Positions 19,917 through 21,400 of a DNA stretch of 21,400 bases are shown one piece after another. The translations under genes and the position numbers were made by a program. This stretch comes from Pseudomonadota bacterium (GTDB lineage: Bacteria; Pseudomonadota; Alphaproteobacteria; Rhizobiales; Devosiaceae), in the NCBI GenBank assembly GCA_023433985.1, contig JAEYTN010000101.1:1-21400 (forward strand), read 5' to 3'. The stretch's first letter is position 1. Every line of letters starts with the position of its first letter. Under the pieces are notes generated by a model. It worked only from the letters and a program-made list of their open reading frames with translations, did not search any database and was not told the origin of the DNA.

Positions 19917-21400
19917 ATGGCACTTAAGCTTGGAGTGAATGAACCGTTCCGCGCAGCTGTCGAAAGCGCCGGACAACTGACTGGCATCGACAGTTCGGCT
20001 TTGGCTGCCGTGATCGATGCGGAAGCAGCCAAAATTGGCAGCGGCGCAAACAAGGGCATGTGGGACAAGAACTCCTTCAACTCCAGTTCCGGCGCCGGAG
20101 GGATGACGCAATTCCTTGAAAGCACCTGGATCGGACACGCGCAGGGCGTCGGTCATCTCCTCAATACAAGGGGAAAGGAGCTCGGCTACGTCTCTGCCAG
20201 CAACAAGGTCGTCGCGGGCAAGAAGAACGACCTGCTGAAGCTGCGTTTCGACCCGTTGTTTGCCATCGTCTCGGCAGCCGAGTACGGCGCCGACAACCTC
20301 AAGATCCTGGCTCACGCCGGCGTGCTGCCGGCCAACCTGACCGACGACCAACGGGCCCGCTACATCTACCTGGCCCACCATGAGGGAGCGAGCGGAGCGA
20401 AAGGCTTCCTCAACGGCACCAAGCTCTACACGCGTTCCGACCTGGTCAGGCAGGTGGGAGCCAACAAGGCGGACACCTACATCGCCAAGCACCATGGCGA
20501 CGCCTCGGCCGCCTATCGCGCCTGGCTGAACGACTACATGGACCTCAAGATCGTGCCCTCCCGGTGGCGCGATGCGGTGACGGCGCCACCAAGCGCCGCA
20601 GTGCTTTCCAGCGTGACGGCGGGAGCGAACATCCTGCTTGCGCCGGCCGTCGACGTGCTTCCCGCCGGGCGGGCGATCGTCACCACCGATGGCCTCAACT
20701 TCCGCAAGACGGCCGACGGAGCGATCATCCGCTCGCTTGACCTCGGCGATGAGGTGACGGTGATCGGGCGCATCGGGGACACCCGCTGGTACGATGTCGA
20801 CATCGCCGGGACCAAGGGGGTGGTATCCGGAGCCTATCTCCGCCAGCCGCTGCCACCCAGCAGGGAAGCGCTGCTCAGGAAGACGATCGACGAATGGCTC
20901 CGCTTTCAGAAAGGGCATTCGAGCGAAGAGGACGAGCCCTACGACACCTATGTACACGACATGTGGAGGGCGATCGGCGAGAACTATTGGGGCCACAGCA
21001 CCTACGCGAACGGCAAGGATGTGCCCTGGTCGGCGGCCTTCATCTCCTGGGCAGTGCGCAAGGCCGGCAAGAAATACGCCGCCTTCCAGTTTGCCGCCGC
21101 CCATTCCAAGTTCAGCAACGACGCCATCCGGGCCCGCATCATGGAGCAGGAGAACAAGCCGTTCTGGGCCTATCGTGCCACCGAGGCGCGGCCGGAGGTC
21201 GGCGACATCATTCACCGCAACCGCGGCAGCGGCAGCTACACCTACGACTATGCGGAGAACCACTCGGAATTCGAGAGCCACTCCGACATCGTGGTCGAAG
21301 TCCGGGGCGAGGTGGCGCGGGTGATCGGCGGCAACACCGGCCCGGGACAGGGCTCGGTCTACATGCACGACTATGGCCTCGAGAACGGCTTCCTGAAGCC
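19917..21400 (+). CDS. Peptidoglycan-active protein: lysozyme-like + SH3 + DUF2272-like domains (partial, runs off window)
   Basis: The frame is open for 494 codons and continues past the window. Residues about 10-170 resemble lysozyme/lytic-transglycosylase folds: candidate catalytic E36 (AVIDAEAAK), SSGAGGMTQFLESTW (57-71), FDPLFAIVSAAEYGADNLK (111-129) and YLAHHEGASGAKGFL (151-165). Residues about 252-310 form a bacterial SH3 domain (TDGLNFRKTADG...WYDVDIAGTKGVVSGAYL). Residues about 315-494 match the DUF2272 pattern: PWSAAFISWAVRKAG (370-384), AAHSKF, GDIIHRNR (429-436) and SHSDIVVEV...IGGNTG, an amidase-like region. No signal peptide or membrane anchor is visible at the N-terminus (MALKLGVNEPFRAAV). 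ATG 19917 has AGGGA nine bases upstream; an in-frame ATG at 19908 would overlap that site. Likely cell-wall hydrolase, effector or phage-type lysin; context inside the window does not decide. Confidence 0.8.
   Translation, partial: MALKLGVNEPFRAAVESAGQLTGIDSSALAAVIDAEAAKIGSGANKGMWDKNSFNSSSGAGGMTQFLESTWIGHAQGVGHLLNTRGKELGYVSASNKVVAGKKNDLLKLRFDPLFAIVSAAEYGADNLKILAHAGVLPANLTDDQRARYIYLAHHEGASGAKGFLNGTKLYTRSDLVRQVGANKADTYIAKHHGDASAAYRAWLNDYMDLKIVPSRWRDAVTAPPSAAVLSSVTAGANILLAPAVDVLPAGRAIVTTDGLNFRKTADGAIIRSLDLGDEVTVIGRIGDTRWYDVDIAGTKGVVSGAYLRQPLPPSREALLRKTIDEWLRFQKGHSSEEDEPYDTYVHDMWRAIGENYWGHSTYANGKDVPWSAAFISWAVRKAGKKYAAFQFAAAHSKFSNDAIRARIMEQENKPFWAYRATEARPEVGDIIHRNRGSGSYTYDYAENHSEFESHSDIVVEVRGEVARVIGGNTGPGQGSVYMHDYGLENGFLK

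Noticed and set aside
19911..21368. Minus-strand open frame opposite the wall-hydrolase gene
   Set aside because: Low-complexity valine/aspartate/glycine-rich shadow; the plus strand carries three recognisable domains.
1..21400. tRNA, rRNA, CRISPR array, insertion sequence or integrase
   Set aside because: No cloverleaf, regular spaced repeats, transposase motif or attachment-site duplication was seen on either strand; the large inverted repeat has no associated open frame.

Overview
The window reads as a chromosomal segment of a GC-rich alphaproteobacterium, most likely a Hyphomicrobiales (Rhizobiales) member of the Devosia type. The basis is the roughly two-thirds GC content, the alphaproteobacterial style of the ABC transporters, sugar-acid enzymes and the 52-residue orphan protein, and the dense divergent/convergent packing. 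Genus is inference only. No rRNA, tRNA, CRISPR array, integrase or transposase was found.

Left part (1-2876): the 3' end of an ABC-2 type permease, an SDR-family NAD-dependent epimerase/dehydratase, an enolase-superfamily acid-sugar dehydratase with the DgoD set of active-site residues, a REP-like GAAA hairpin, and a 52-residue orphan protein. Middle-left part (2873-8219): a leftward operon made of a Tat-exported sugar-binding protein, an unusual single-chain permease in which the MalF-like and MalG-like halves are fused, and glucarate dehydratase (gudD). Divergent from it is kdgD (8220-9143), whose product consumes the GudD product. Next come a leftward pair, a uxuA-like mannonate dehydratase and a GNAT acetyltransferase, and a divergent FadR-type GntR regulator. 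A 19-bp operator-like dyad (AAAGTAGT-N3-ACTACTTT) lies in front of kdgD and recurs imperfectly between uxuA and the GntR gene. This suggests one hexarate/hexonate/hexuronate regulon.

Middle part (11481-12837): an APH-fold kinase, a less GC-rich gene-poor stretch with hairpins, and a small XRE regulator with its own upstream dyad.

Right-middle part (12838-19660): cutC is translationally coupled to a ROK sugar kinase, and both are divergent from a LacI regulator. A convergent five-gene operon follows: two polar-amino-acid-type permeases, an ATPase, a cytoplasmic glycosylasparaginase-like Ntn hydrolase and a family-3 binding protein. It starts at a TTGACA promoter whose start region is covered by a perfect LacI-type operator, TGAAACCGGTTTCA. 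The gene set suggests uptake of a glycosylated amino acid such as GlcNAc-asparagine, intracellular cleavage to aspartate plus amino sugar, and phosphorylation of the sugar by the ROK kinase. This is the best candidate for an undescribed system here.

Right edge (19917-21400): a gene running off the window that encodes a lysozyme/transglycosylase-like domain, an SH3 domain and a DUF2272-like domain, with no visible signal peptide. It has no stop inside the window.
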